DNA of 64,000 nucleotides from Acidobacteriota bacterium (GTDB lineage: Bacteria; Acidobacteriota; Vicinamibacteria; Vicinamibacterales; JAKQTR01), in the NCBI GenBank assembly GCA_026393755.1, contig JAPKZO010000032.1, positions 62,001 to 126,000 of the forward strand, read 5' to 3'. Each line of letters begins with the position of its first letter. Positions within the stretch are counted from its first letter, which is position 1. Both the position numbers and the translations under genes were made by a program. Shown one piece after another: positions 28,586 through 38,952 of the stretch. The notes beneath the pieces were generated by a model. It had not been told where the DNA came from, made no database searches, and saw nothing but the letters and a program-made list of their open reading frames with translations.

Positions 28586-28687
28586 CGTACTCACTCGCCT
28601 GAGGTTCGAGAACGCGCCATCCTCGTGGTGGAGGAGTCCACCTGGAAGCATACCTCCCACTGGACCGGCTTTCGAGTTGACCGTTGA
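28586..28687 (+). mobile_element. IS3-family OrfA remnant
   Basis: 33 codons to TGA 28685 read THSPEVRERAILVVEES, then HTSHWTGFRVDR. This matches the N-terminus of IS3-type OrfA transposases (SPEVRERAVRMV...E...SQW). Only the first helix survives; no OrfB, terminal inverted repeats or target duplication was found nearby. It marks a past insertion in the island. Confidence 0.6.
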
Positions 28688-28702
28688 TGTGGGAGACCGA
28701 AA

Positions 28703-29098
28703 ATGTGTCAGAGATTCCGGATGGTTCATTTCCTGTTGGTGATAGTCCTACTGCAGGGCTGTTCAATCTGGCCTGAGTTGCCTCCGCGTCCTCCAAACGT
28801 GCCGGTGGATGCGGTGCGGCTCGGGGGAGCCAAAGCGCAGTGGTGGGTCAAGTGCTCGTACAAGTCCGGTGCCAACGTCTGCCGCGTGTTCAATGGCGGT
28901 GGCGTCGTGTTGGAGGACGACAGTGTGTACCGGCCGTACGATGGAGGGCCACCGGTGCCCGAACAGGAACTTCGAATCGATCCGCACCAGTCGATGATAC
29001 AACGGTTGTACCTTGAGAACGGCCGCATCCTCCTTCTGGCCAGGGCGTTCGACTTCCACAAAGGAGCGATCGACGCGATGGGTCGCGCAAAGCGGTAA
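28703..29098 (+). CDS. Putative lipoprotein, unknown
   Basis: 131 residues from ATG 28703, with GGGAGA at proper distance. The N-terminal hydrophobic stretch ends in the lipobox LLQGC (Cys ~20). The mature part holds AKAQWWVKCSYKSGANVCRVFNG and YRPYDGGPPVPEQEL. No family is recognised. It immediately follows the OrfA remnant. Confidence 0.58.
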   Translation: MCQRFRMVHFLLVIVLLQGCSIWPELPPRPPNVPVDAVRLGGAKAQWWVKCSYKSGANVCRVFNGGGVVLEDDSVYRPYDGGPPVPEQELRIDPHQSMIQRLYLENGRILLLARAFDFHKGAIDAMGRAKR

Positions 29099-29294
29099 AT
29101 GGGCATTTCCGAAGAAGTTCCGCGACTCCGATGCGAGCGTGATCGACGTTGGATCATGAGATTCGTGTGGGATGTCTGGCGGCGCCTCTTCAGCCGAACA
29201 ATATTCCTGTACCGCCTTGGGGAGCGTCTGGCAGTGGGCACGTTGAGTCAAGCCTTCGTGCCTTTGCATGTTCCTGGACACGCGTGAGCTACGG

Positions 29295-29789
29295 ATGTCA
29301 TACCAAACAGTCTTTGACGTCACCGAGAGAGGGTACGAGTATCCGTTCCTTCCACTAGTCGCCCTCCTCTTCGTGGGTCTCGGGATCGCATGGTGGCGTC
29401 TACTGCATCGCTCACCAGCGTGGCCCCAAGGAGCCAAGAATCGCATTGTTCCCGGCGTGATGCTCTGGTTCGGGGCGTTCGTGATATCCGTGTTCTCCGC
29501 GACGGGATTCCTGCAGCACGAACGCTTGCGAAGCAGACTCCGGGCGGGTGACTACGTCCTCGTGGAAGGGCTGGTTGTGGACTTTCGTGCCGGTTCCCCG
29601 GAACAGCACGTGGCGGAGCAGTTCCGAGTGGACGGTCATTTCTACTCCTACTCCGACTACATCGTGACTCCAGGGTTCCATCGCACTCGTTCGCGGGGAG
29701 GACCCCTGAGAGAGGGACGGTGGGTCCGGATCGCCGACATCGATGGGGAGATTGCCCGTTTGGAGATTGCGACAGAAGCGACAAGGTGA
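29295..29789 (+). CDS. Two-helix membrane protein with C-terminal beta domain
   Basis: 164 residues from ATG 29295. Helices lie at ~20-36 and ~55-75. The C-terminal part, GDYVLVEGLVVDFRAG, FRVDGHFYSYSDYIVTPGF and GGPLREGRWVRIADIDGEI, is a beta-rich domain seen, from memory, in many small orphan proteins of toxin/immunity islands. The 196 bases before it (29099-29294) contain only short overlapping ORFs I do not trust. Confidence 0.6.
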   Translation: MSYQTVFDVTERGYEYPFLPLVALLFVGLGIAWWRLLHRSPAWPQGAKNRIVPGVMLWFGAFVISVFSATGFLQHERLRSRLRAGDYVLVEGLVVDFRAGSPEQHVAEQFRVDGHFYSYSDYIVTPGFHRTRSRGGPLREGRWVRIADIDGEIARLEIATEATR

Positions 29790-29895
29790 GCGCAGTCGGT
29801 CACAAGCGTTGTGGGCTTGCACCTGCGCGTGCCCTGTCTCCTTCGGCGCACCGCGCCGCCATGGCGGGTCTCCTGCTCAGCGTCCGTGAGGAAAC

Positions 29896-30168
29896 ATGCA
29901 GCTACACTGGCTCTCTTGGATCGGGATTGCACTGATATTCGCGGCCAACGGTCTCTACTACGTCATGGCTCATGATGCGAACAAAGCGAGTCCACCTGAC
30001 AGACGGTTGCCGTTTTGGGGAGGCCGCTCTCTGTTCTCGGTCCAGGTCAGGCATGCGGAGCTGTTCCCAGCCAGCCGAGCGCGCCTCGTGATGTGGCTTC
30101 TCGCTGGATCCGGTTTCGTCTGCTTCCTCCTCGGCGTTCTGCGGAGATTGCCGCCGTACGGGCACTAG
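29896..30168 (+). CDS. Small two-helix membrane protein, unknown
   Basis: 90 residues from ATG 29896, after GAGGAAAC. Helices are at ~4-24 and ~65-83, separated by a basic/aromatic loop (RRLPFWGGRSLFSVQVRH). It is the last gene of the island; 24 bases separate it from the convergent pgeF stop. Confidence 0.55.
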   Translation: MQLHWLSWIGIALIFAANGLYYVMAHDANKASPPDRRLPFWGGRSLFSVQVRHAELFPASRARLVMWLLAGSGFVCFLLGVLRRLPPYGH

Positions 30169-30192
30169 CCTGCCCGTGTCAATCCCGAATCC

Positions 30193-31038
30193 CTATTCCC
30201 TGACCCGTATTACCCCCACCATCCGTCCCGCCCCCGGCCCATCGACGCGGTAGGAATGGAAGACGTCCCGGGCGCACGATGTGCAGAACCCCGCGACGTG
30301 CACGTTCTCTGTCGCCAGACCCGCCAACGCTAACTGATCCGACACGACGCTCCACATGTTGAGCCAGAGAGGCGGACGGCCGTCCGGCGACACCGGCTCC
30401 GAACCGGGCACGCCGCGCAGAGCGAGAATCGGCGGCGACGCCGTGAACCAGCCGTCGATGGCATCAGCCGAGTGGCCGGCATCCAGAAACCGGTCCCGCA
30501 GTTCGGGACCGACGCGGTAACAGCACGGCCCGATGCTCGGGCCGACGGCCGCGACCAGGTCGGCTGGGTCGGCCAGGAACGCTGAGGCGAGCGAGCGCAC
30601 GGTGGCCGGGATCACACCAGAGGCCGCGCCTCGCCATCCGGCGTGGACGGCCGCGACCGCGCCCGTCCTCCGGTCACCAATCAGCACGGGCACGCAGTCG
30701 GCCACTCTTACCGTAAGGGCCACGTCCGCGCTATCGGTCACTGCGGCATCGGCGGCGCCCCACTCGTCGATCGATGCGCGCATCACATCGGTCGTCCTGA
30801 TGGTCATGACACCGGCACCGTGGACCTGGCGAAGCCGGACGAGGCCCTCGCGCGGCACACCGAATCCGTGGGCGATGTTGTGCCAGCCATCACCGTTGGT
30901 GCCGTCGCCGGAGGGAATCACCGGCTGGCGGGTCGTAAAGCAATGCTGCGCGACGGCCGCCAGCGGCCGGCAGCGCAGGGCTTGGCCCCACGGATATCGC
31001 ACCCACTCAAAGGCGTCGGAGGTCTGGAGTTCGGGCAT
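30193..31038 (-). CDS. pgeF: Peptidoglycan editing factor PgeF/YfiH (multicopper-oxidase-like)
   Basis: 281 residues from ATG 31038. YfiH proteins are metal-binding cytoplasmic enzymes with purine-nucleoside and laccase-like activities, and in E. coli act to keep L-Ser out of peptidoglycan stems. The His-Cys-His metal site is visible in LRQVHGAGVMTI, VRVADCVPVLIGD and AAVHAGWRGAASG. The C-terminal CTSCARDVFHSYR motif is also typical. It is divergent from acpS with only nine bases between the two start codons. Confidence 0.9.
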   Translation of the reverse strand: MPELQTSDAFEWVRYPWGQALRCRPLAAVAQHCFTTRQPVIPSGDGTNGDGWHNIAHGFGVPREGLVRLRQVHGAGVMTIRTTDVMRASIDEWGAADAAVTDSADVALTVRVADCVPVLIGDRRTGAVAAVHAGWRGAASGVIPATVRSLASAFLADPADLVAAVGPSIGPCCYRVGPELRDRFLDAGHSADAIDGWFTASPPILALRGVPGSEPVSPDGRPPLWLNMWSVVSDQLALAGLATENVHVAGFCTSCARDVFHSYRVDGPGAGRMVGVIRVRE

Positions 31039-31047
31039 ACTGTCTCT

Positions 31048-31431
31048 ATGAGTATCATCGGCATCGGGATTGACGCCACCGACATTCCGCGCATCGACCG
31101 GGCGCTCAAGCGGTTTGGTGATCGATTCGCGCAACGGTTGTTTACCGAGGCCGAAATCGCCTACTGCACCGACAAACACTACCCCGCACCGCACTTCGCC
31201 GCCAGGTTCGCCGCGAAAGAGGCCGCCATGAAAGCCCTGGGCACCGGATTGTCACAGGGCGTGACGTGGCGCGATATCGAGGTCGTGCGCGGCGGCGGCC
31301 CGCCCCGGCTCGTTCTGCGCGGCGGCGCTCTTCGGCGTTTCGAGCAACTCGGCGGAACGTCTTCTCTGCTGAGCCTGACGCACGCCGAGACGATCGCGCT
31401 CGCGCAGGTCGTGCTGACCAGCGCCGAATAG
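31048..31431 (+). CDS. acpS: Holo-[acyl-carrier-protein] synthase
   Basis: 127 residues from ATG 31048. It transfers 4'-phosphopantetheine from CoA to acyl carrier protein. Signature blocks are GIGIDATDIPRIDRAL with the magnesium-binding D9, and ARFAAKEAAMKALGTG. No ribosome site precedes the ATG, and CATACT six bases upstream could be a -10, so the message may be leaderless. A GCCAAC...GTTGGC hairpin (31437-31458) follows the stop. The 292 bases to the next gene hold nothing else I can support. Confidence 0.93.
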   Translation: MSIIGIGIDATDIPRIDRALKRFGDRFAQRLFTEAEIAYCTDKHYPAPHFAARFAAKEAAMKALGTGLSQGVTWRDIEVVRGGGPPRLVLRGGALRRFEQLGGTSSLLSLTHAETIALAQVVLTSAE

Positions 31432-31723
31432 ACCCGGCCAACCGCAACCCGCGTTGGCATGCGCGCCGTCAGCCTCCAGCAGCCCGATCACTTCCCCGCC
31501 CGCCCGCCGCGCCGAACTCTTTTCTCTTCCGCATGTTAGGCCGCCCGGATCCCGAGCGCGATCCGACGGCACCGGGCTTGCCCTTCGTCACGGCGTGACG
31601 CGGGCCGGCTTCAACAGTGCCGCTCCTCTGCGCCTGGGGACAATGACCCTCTCCGGTCCGCTCACTTTCACTGCCGCCACCACGTGGCGCCCGGGCACAC
31701 GACGGCCGAATGCGGAGTTCACC

Positions 31724-32026
31724 ATGATCGTCAAGTTCTCGCCCAACGACAAAGGCAATCCTCCCGGCAAGCTCGCCGAAGCCGAGCTGCACTTCGGCGA
31801 GGGCAACCTGAACGGGATGAAGCTGATTGGATTCGGCATCTGGGAACGGCGGAACGGCTCCGGCCGGAACGTCACGTTTCCGGCGCGCCAGTACACGGTC
31901 AACGGCGAGCGACGCAGCTTCGCACTGCTCAGGCCGGTCGCCGACGCGGCCAGCCAGGAACAGCTGCGCGATGTCATTCTGCAGGCGTACACCGAGTACG
32001 AGGCGCAGATGGCTATGGCTGAGTAA
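31724..32026 (+). CDS. Small conserved protein, possibly SpoVG-like
   Basis: 100 residues from ATG 31724, preceded by GGAG. An in-frame ATG at 31643 would add 27 less convincing residues. The sequence AEAELHFGEGNLNGMKLIGF, VTFPARQYTVNGERRSFALL, then a C-terminal helix (QEQLRDVILQAYTEYE), mirrors the strand-strand-helix order of SpoVG-type RNA/DNA-binding proteins. This is my inference by pattern only. Its last 14 bases overlap the convergent radical SAM gene. Confidence 0.6.
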   Translation: MIVKFSPNDKGNPPGKLAEAELHFGEGNLNGMKLIGFGIWERRNGSGRNVTFPARQYTVNGERRSFALLRPVADAASQEQLRDVILQAYTEYEAQMAMAE

Positions 32027-33740
32027 CGGCGGCGCGCTTCGGATCGAGCGTCACGTCGGCGCGCTGGCCCTTCTCGAATTCGGCCCTGTAGAAGGACGCC
32101 TTCATGCCGCCGTCAATGATGTCCCACGGAAGCACGGTGTCGCGGCTCCGATCGCGGAACACGTAGAAATGAAGATCGACACCCGTCTCGGCGAGTGCGG
32201 CCCGCCACTGCCCGCCATTGCGTTCGGCGGCTGCAACGACCGGGGCTATGCGCCTATCGCCCAGCGACAGCAGGGCCTGGTAGAGGGAGTGGCGCTCCGA
32301 CTTGAAGGAAAAGTACACGTTGTCGAGGTCGGCCACAAGCGACCGCAACCGCTTGAGCTTCTTCTCGACCACTTTCGGATCTTCCATCGGAAGCCACTGG
32401 TACGCGGTCCCCGGTTTGGGAACGAGCGGGTTCACGCTCGCGCTGATCCGGCCGACGCGGCCGCGCTGGCGCGCGTGGACCATCATGCGCTCGCGAATCT
32501 CCGCCGTCAGATCGCGGATGGCCACAAGGTCATCGTCGGTTTCGGTCGGCAGCCCGATCATGTAGTACAGCTTCAGGTTCTCGAACCCGCTCCCGAAGAT
32601 CTGGTCTGCCCTTTCGAGGATCTCCTCGTTGGTCATGTTCTTGTTGATCACGCGCCGGAGGCGATCGGACCCGGCTTCGGGCGCGATGGTCAGCGAACGT
32701 TCCCCGCTCTGCTGGAGCAGGCGGATGAGAGGATCGGTCAGGTCGTCGAGCCGGAGAGACGCGGGGCTGATGGTGTATCCCATCTCGATCAGGCCGGCCA
32801 GCAGGCGCTCGATGTCCGGATGATCGCAGAGCGCGATGGACACGAGGCCGATGCGGCTGGCGTGGGGACGAGCCGCCCGGGCAATCCCGAGAATCCGATC
32901 CGCTGGAAAGGCGCGAACCGGGAGGTAGTTGTAGCCGGCCCAGCAGAATCGGCAGAGATTCGCGCAACCTCGCACGACCTCGATCAGCAGACGCGACCCG
33001 AACTCGGTCGCCGGCGTAAAGATGCTGGTCGCTGGCGGATCCACGGCTGCCTTCGCCGCGAGCGCCGCTTTCCGGACAGGGACCGGGGCGAGGCTGTCTG
33101 CCAGCGGCACGAACGCCTCGATCGTGCCGTCCGGCTCGTAGCGAACCTCGTACAGCGACGGCACGTAGAACCCGCGCTGCTGCGCGAATGCGCGCAGTTG
33201 CGCGGCACGATCGCCCGCCGCCCGCAGGTGCTCGACCAGCACCGGCACGAGCACCTCGCCTTCGCCCGCCGCGATCAGATCGGCGAATGGCGCCAGCGGT
33301 TCCGGATTCAGAAAGGTGACGGCGCCGCCGACCACCACCAGCGGATGGCGCGCATGCCGGTCGGCCGCATAAATGGGCAACCCGGCCAGCCGCAGCATCG
33401 ACACGACGTTCGTGTAGTCCCACTCGAACGAGACGGAAAACGCCAGCACGTCCATGTCGCGGACCGGGGTCTGCGACTCGATCGTGACGAACGAGCCTGG
33501 CGACTCGAGCGCGTGAGCCAGATCCTGCTTCGGTGGCAGAAACGCGCGCTCACATACGACGTCTTCGTGGGCATTGAACAGCCGGTAGACGGACTGGAAG
33601 CCCAGGTTTGACATGCCGACGAAGTACGAGTTCGGAAACGCGAGCGCCACGCGCAGCCGGTCGTGATGGGGCTTGCGCACGACCCCGATCTCGCGCGCCG
33701 GCGCAACATGTGACCGTTCCCGATGTGATGTCTGACGCAT
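32013..33740 (-). CDS. Radical SAM protein with N-terminal B12-binding-like domain (TIGR03960 type)
   Basis: 575 residues. The [4Fe-4S] motif is C259, C263, C266 in VVRGCANLCRFCWAG (CxxxCxxC). The N-terminal ~200 residues (RVALAFPNSYFVGMSNLGFQ, VVVGGAVTFLNPEPLA) form the cobalamin-binding-like domain of this group. The SAM-domain core includes SIALCDHPDIERLL and SLTIAPEAGSDRLRRVINK. Family members are often adjacent to ribosomal or rod-shape genes; the reaction is unknown. It lies downstream of ftsZ on the same strand across a 174-base gap (33741-33914) in which I see no gene. Confidence 0.86.
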   Translation of the reverse strand: MRQTSHRERSHVAPAREIGVVRKPHHDRLRVALAFPNSYFVGMSNLGFQSVYRLFNAHEDVVCERAFLPPKQDLAHALESPGSFVTIESQTPVRDMDVLAFSVSFEWDYTNVVSMLRLAGLPIYAADRHARHPLVVVGGAVTFLNPEPLAPFADLIAAGEGEVLVPVLVEHLRAAGDRAAQLRAFAQQRGFYVPSLYEVRYEPDGTIEAFVPLADSLAPVPVRKAALAAKAAVDPPATSIFTPATEFGSRLLIEVVRGCANLCRFCWAGYNYLPVRAFPADRILGIARAARPHASRIGLVSIALCDHPDIERLLAGLIEMGYTISPASLRLDDLTDPLIRLLQQSGERSLTIAPEAGSDRLRRVINKNMTNEEILERADQIFGSGFENLKLYYMIGLPTETDDDLVAIRDLTAEIRERMMVHARQRGRVGRISASVNPLVPKPGTAYQWLPMEDPKVVEKKLKRLRSLVADLDNVYFSFKSERHSLYQALLSLGDRRIAPVVAAAERNGGQWRAALAETGVDLHFYVFRDRSRDTVLPWDIIDGGMKASFYRAEFEKGQRADVTLDPKRAAVTQP

Positions 33741-33914
33741 GCGTTTCTGGCGGGTTGACGGGTCCGTGCCGTCGACAAGCCCCGCTCGTCCTGAACCTCT
33801 CGCTCAGGCGGCGGCGCTCGAAGTTGCCGTGGTTGTACTCAGTGTACCACGCAGCGGCGGACCCGATGGCGACGGGCGGTGCGGTCGACAGCCCGACCGA
33901 CGAGTGGAACGACC

Positions 33915-35192
<1,278 letters not shown>

Positions 35193-35240
35193 CAACGGCC
35201 TCCACTACTCGTGTGCATGATGATCGCGGGTTCCGGTTGG

Positions 35241-36497
35241 CTACCCACGAGTGTCATCCATGAAGAAGAACTGCTTGAACACCCCGATCAGACTGTCAGT
35301 CAGCCGGCCGAACGAGGATGCCCCGGTGTGCTCCAATGCCTGCATGCGCTGCTGGCGCGCGCGCAGCAGCAGCCCGACGGCGGTCGCAAACGACGGGTTC
35401 CCGATGTGGTCCGCCAGGCCGCCGACCACGCCGGTCGGCACGCCTCGCCGGACGGGCAGATCGAAGATCTGTTCGGCGATCTCCGGCATGCCCTCGAGGT
35501 TGGCCGCGCCGCCTGTCAGGACGATCCCCGAATTCAGCAATCGCTCGTAGCCGGCGCGGTGGATCTCGTCCCAGACCAGGTGGAACATCTCTTCTGCCCT
35601 GGGCTGCACGACATCCGAGAGAATGCGCCGTGCGAGCGTTCGCACGGGCCGTCCCCCGACACTGGCGACCTCCATCACTTCGTCATCGCCGACCATCGAC
35701 GAGAGCGCGCACCCGCACTTCCGCTTCAGCTTTTCCGCCTCCGGGATCGGCATGCGCAGCCCGACGGCGATGTCGTTGGTAAAGTGGTCGCCGCCAATCG
35801 ACACGACGGCAGTGTGCCACAGACAGCCCCGTTCGAAGATGGCAAGATCGGTCGTGCCGCCGCCGATATCCACAACCGCTACGCCGAGTTCCTTCTCGTC
35901 CTGGGTCAGCACGGCGTCGCTCGCCGCGAGCTGTTCGAGGACGGATTCCTTGACGCTGACACCCGCGCGATTCACGCAGGCGACGAGATTCTGCGTCGTG
36001 GTGGTGCCGCCGGTCACGATGTGGACGTTGACCTCGAGCCGCGATCCGGTCATCCCCACCGGATCGTTGATGCCGTCCTCTTCATCGACCACGAAATCCT
36101 GGGGCAGCACGTGGAGGATCTCGCGTCCGCTCGGCAGGCTGACCGCGCGAGCCGTCTCGATCGCCCGCCGCACATCGTCACGCGTGATCTCCCGGTTCTT
36201 GCCGGCGACCGCCACGACACCCCGGCTGTTGAAGCCTTTGATGTGCGTGCCCGACAACCCGAGATAGATGTTGTCGATTTCGATGCCGGCCGTCAGTTCG
36301 GCTTCGTCGATCGCCTTGCGAATCGACTCCACGGCCGCCTCGACATTGACCACGACGCCGCGCCGGATGCCCTGTGATTCGGCGACACCGAGGCCGATGA
36401 TGCCGACATCGCGACCGTCGAGAAATTCGCCGACAATGGCCGCCACCTTCGAGGTGCCGATGTCGAGTCCGACCAGATGCCGCTCTTTACGTGCCAC
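35241..36497 (-). CDS. ftsA: Cell division protein FtsA
   Basis: 418 residues from GTG 36497 with GGAGGACGA upstream. An actin-like ATPase that tethers FtsZ to the membrane. Phosphate 1 is VGLDIGTSKVAAIV, phosphate 2 VVDIGGGTTDLAIF and the adenosine motif GIVLTGGAANLEGM. The C-terminal amphipathic helix (SLIGVFKQFFFM) is the membrane anchor. A 132-base gap separates it from ftsQ and may carry an extra promoter. Confidence 0.98.
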   Translation of the reverse strand: MARKERHLVGLDIGTSKVAAIVGEFLDGRDVGIIGLGVAESQGIRRGVVVNVEAAVESIRKAIDEAELTAGIEIDNIYLGLSGTHIKGFNSRGVVAVAGKNREITRDDVRRAIETARAVSLPSGREILHVLPQDFVVDEEDGINDPVGMTGSRLEVNVHIVTGGTTTTQNLVACVNRAGVSVKESVLEQLAASDAVLTQDEKELGVAVVDIGGGTTDLAIFERGCLWHTAVVSIGGDHFTNDIAVGLRMPIPEAEKLKRKCGCALSSMVGDDEVMEVASVGGRPVRTLARRILSDVVQPRAEEMFHLVWDEIHRAGYERLLNSGIVLTGGAANLEGMPEIAEQIFDLPVRRGVPTGVVGGLADHIGNPSFATAVGLLLRARQQRMQALEHTGASSFGRLTDSLIGVFKQFFFMDDTRG

Positions 36498-36629
36498 TCG
36501 TCCTCCGCTGCTATGTGCTTCGACTCGCCATAACCACCGTGTCTGCTTACAAGTCGATCCGGTTATCCCGCTCGCTCGGCACAGAGTCCTGAAGGCACAA
36601 GTCCGTTGCCGGACTGGTGCCTCGAAGGA

Positions 36630-37511
36630 CTATGGCTGCTGCCGCTCGCCAGGACCGCGAGGCGGTCGTGTTGCCGCCGGCTGAAGCGTCGCGCCTGTCG
36701 CCCCGTGAGCGGGTCCGACATACACGCGCTCGCCGAAGCGCAGATCCACGTAGTCAATCTCCTGCACACGCTCCCGCAGCGTGGCCTGCAGATCCGCGTA
36801 CAACTGCAGGCGTTCGGCGAACTGCGCGTCGCCGAGACGGATGACGGCTGAATCGCCGTCGAGAATCACGTGCACGTCGTGCGCGTCGCTGATGTCAATT
36901 TGTGACACCCGCCGCGCCAGCGCAGGCCTGGTCCGCAGGTCGGCCATCATGCGGCCGACCGTCTGCGCGCGCCCGCGGTCGACCCTCGGCCTGGCCGACG
37001 CCGCGTCGGCGACGAGGCCGTCGATCATCGGCAGGTCGATGTCCGAATAGCGGGGACCGTACTCGTCAATGGTGCCGTCCTGGTCCACCAGGTGAAGTTC
37101 GTGGCCAATCCGCGCGAGCCCCAGCGGCTGGCGCTCGTGAATTTCGATCTCGATGGTCGCGGGCAGCCGCCGTCGCAGAGTCGCGTCGGCGATCCACGGC
37201 GAGGCCAGCAGGCGCGAACGCCAGCGATCGAGGTCGGTGGAGAGCAGACTGTCACCCTTGAGGCCTTCAACCAGCAGGTTGATCTCGCTGGTCGGCACGC
37301 GCTGGTTGCCCGTCACGCTGATGTGCTGGACCCTCAGCCACCGCAGGTCTCCTGCGGCACGGGCAGCCCAGTAGCCGCCGGCGATGAGCACGCCGGCAAG
37401 CACCAGGACCCGTGCGATGCGCACGACGGGCCGGACGCGGAGTCGTCGCCGCCGCGGCGTGTGCACCTGGCTGCGAAGGAAGTGCTTGTCGGACGGGACG
37501 GTGACGGCCAT
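36630..37511 (-). CDS. ftsQ: Cell division protein FtsQ/DivIB
   Basis: 293 residues from ATG 37511, one base after the murC stop. A basic cytoplasmic tail (RRRRLRVRP), one membrane helix (~32-52), then a POTRA domain (RVQHISVTGNQRVPTSEINL) and the FtsQ beta domain (LPATIEIEIHERQPLGLARI). It links FtsL/FtsB to the early divisome. The C-terminal ~30 residues are low-complexity. Confidence 0.92.
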   Translation of the reverse strand: MAVTVPSDKHFLRSQVHTPRRRRLRVRPVVRIARVLVLAGVLIAGGYWAARAAGDLRWLRVQHISVTGNQRVPTSEINLLVEGLKGDSLLSTDLDRWRSRLLASPWIADATLRRRLPATIEIEIHERQPLGLARIGHELHLVDQDGTIDEYGPRYSDIDLPMIDGLVADAASARPRVDRGRAQTVGRMMADLRTRPALARRVSQIDISDAHDVHVILDGDSAVIRLGDAQFAERLQLYADLQATLRERVQEIDYVDLRFGERVYVGPAHGATGATLQPAATRPPRGPGERQQP

Positions 37512-37512
37512 G

Positions 37513-38949
37513 TCAGCCTCGCCCTCCTTCCGTCTGCCGGAGTTCCGCGAGCAGGCGATCGCCGATACCGCCGACAGATCCGGCTCCGAGCGTGAAGACA
37601 GCGTCACCAGGACGAACCAGCGACAACACCATCGGCACCACGGCGTCGAGCGTCTTCACGAGGTGAACGGGTCTGGGCCTCCCGGCGTTCATCGCCGCCG
37701 CGAGCTTCTCAACGGTCACGCCAGGAATCGGATCCTCGCCTGCGGCGTAGATGTCGGTGAGCACCACTTCGTCGGCCAGCCGCAAGGCGGGACCGAACTG
37801 GTCGAGCAACCGGGCCGTTCGCGTGTAGCGGTGTGGCTGAAACACCGCGACGATCCGCCGCCTGAGCGTCGCGCGCGCGGCCTCCATCACGGCCGCGATC
37901 TCGGTCGGGTGGTGGCCGTAGTCGTCGACCACGAGCACTCCGCCTTCCTCACCCCGCCGCTGAAATCGGCGATCGACGCCCTTGAACGACGCGAGCGCCT
38001 CGGCGATGATCGCCAGTGGAACGCCAAGTTCGAGCCCGACGGCCACCGCCGCGAGCGCGTTCTGAAGGTTGTGGCGCCCAGGTGCCTGGAGCCGCAGCTC
38101 GCACGACCCGGTGTCAGATCCGGTGGCGTGTCCCCACCCGGCCAGCACGCCTGCACCGACCTCGACGCGGCAGATCCACTGCTCCTCTTCCTGCCGAACG
38201 TTGCACCCGCGGACGTCCGCCGCGCGGGTTTCGAGGCCGTACGTGATCACCCGGCGCGTCAGGCGAGGCAACAGCGCCTGCACATGGTCATCGTCTGCGC
38301 ACGCGATGATCGCGCCGTAGAACGGGACCTTGTTGGCGAAATCGACGAAGGCGTCGCAGAGATCATCGAAGTCGCGGTAGGCCTCGAGATGCTCGCGGTC
38401 GATGTTGGTGACGACCGCCACAGTCGGCGACAGCCGGAGAAACGACCGGTCGCTTTCATCGGCCTCGACGACGATGTACTGTCCGCGCCCGAGACGGGCG
38501 TTGCTGCCAAACGCGCTGAGCTTGCCGCCGATGACCGCGGTGGGATCGAGGCCCGCGTGCTCGAGCACGACGGCAATCATCGACGTGGTCGTCGTCTTGC
38601 CATGCGCGCCGCCCACCGCGATGCCGAATCTGAGTCGCATCAGTTCGGCCAGCATCTCCGCCCGGGGGATGACGGGAATCCTCTGCCGGACCGCCGCGAT
38701 CACCTCAGGGTTGTCCTGGCGCACCGCCGAGGACACGACCACCACGTCGGCCTCGCCGACGTGTTCGGCCGCATGCCCGATCGCGACGCGGACGCCGAGG
38801 GTCTGGAGGCGCGCGGTCACGTCGCTGGCTCGCTGGTCGGATCCCGACACGGCATAGCCGAGATTGGCCAGCAGTTCGGCAATGCCGCTCATGCCGATGC
38901 CGCCAATCCCGACGAAGTGCACGCGCCTGGTCCGTCCCAACATCTTCAC
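37513..38949 (-). CDS. murC: UDP-N-acetylmuramate-L-alanine ligase
   Basis: 478 residues, GTG 38949 start after AAGGATAGGA. It adds L-Ala to UDP-MurNAc. HFVGIGGIGMSGIAELL (UDP site), GGAHGKTTTTSMIA (ATP loop), EADESDRSFL and DDYGHHPTEI are all present. It follows ftsW by three bases; murG, which usually sits in that spot, is absent. Confidence 0.98.
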   Translation of the reverse strand: MKMLGRTRRVHFVGIGGIGMSGIAELLANLGYAVSGSDQRASDVTARLQTLGVRVAIGHAAEHVGEADVVVVSSAVRQDNPEVIAAVRQRIPVIPRAEMLAELMRLRFGIAVGGAHGKTTTTSMIAVVLEHAGLDPTAVIGGKLSAFGSNARLGRGQYIVVEADESDRSFLRLSPTVAVVTNIDREHLEAYRDFDDLCDAFVDFANKVPFYGAIIACADDDHVQALLPRLTRRVITYGLETRAADVRGCNVRQEEEQWICRVEVGAGVLAGWGHATGSDTGSCELRLQAPGRHNLQNALAAVAVGLELGVPLAIIAEALASFKGVDRRFQRRGEEGGVLVVDDYGHHPTEIAAVMEAARATLRRRIVAVFQPHRYTRTARLLDQFGPALRLADEVVLTDIYAAGEDPIPGVTVEKLAAAMNAGRPRPVHLVKTLDAVVPMVLSLVRPGDAVFTLGAGSVGGIGDRLLAELRQTEGGRG

Positions 38950-38952
38950 GTC

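Noticed and set aside
29099-29290. Two overlapping 62- and 69-codon frames between island genes
   Set aside because: Both are out of keeping with the neighbouring start signals and have no hydrophobic or domain pattern; they look like noise.
26011-30190. attC-like sites sought in the second accessory island
   Set aside because: The ATGnAnCnGACG block and GTTRRRY cores were not found between these genes, so this island is not obviously part of the cassette array.
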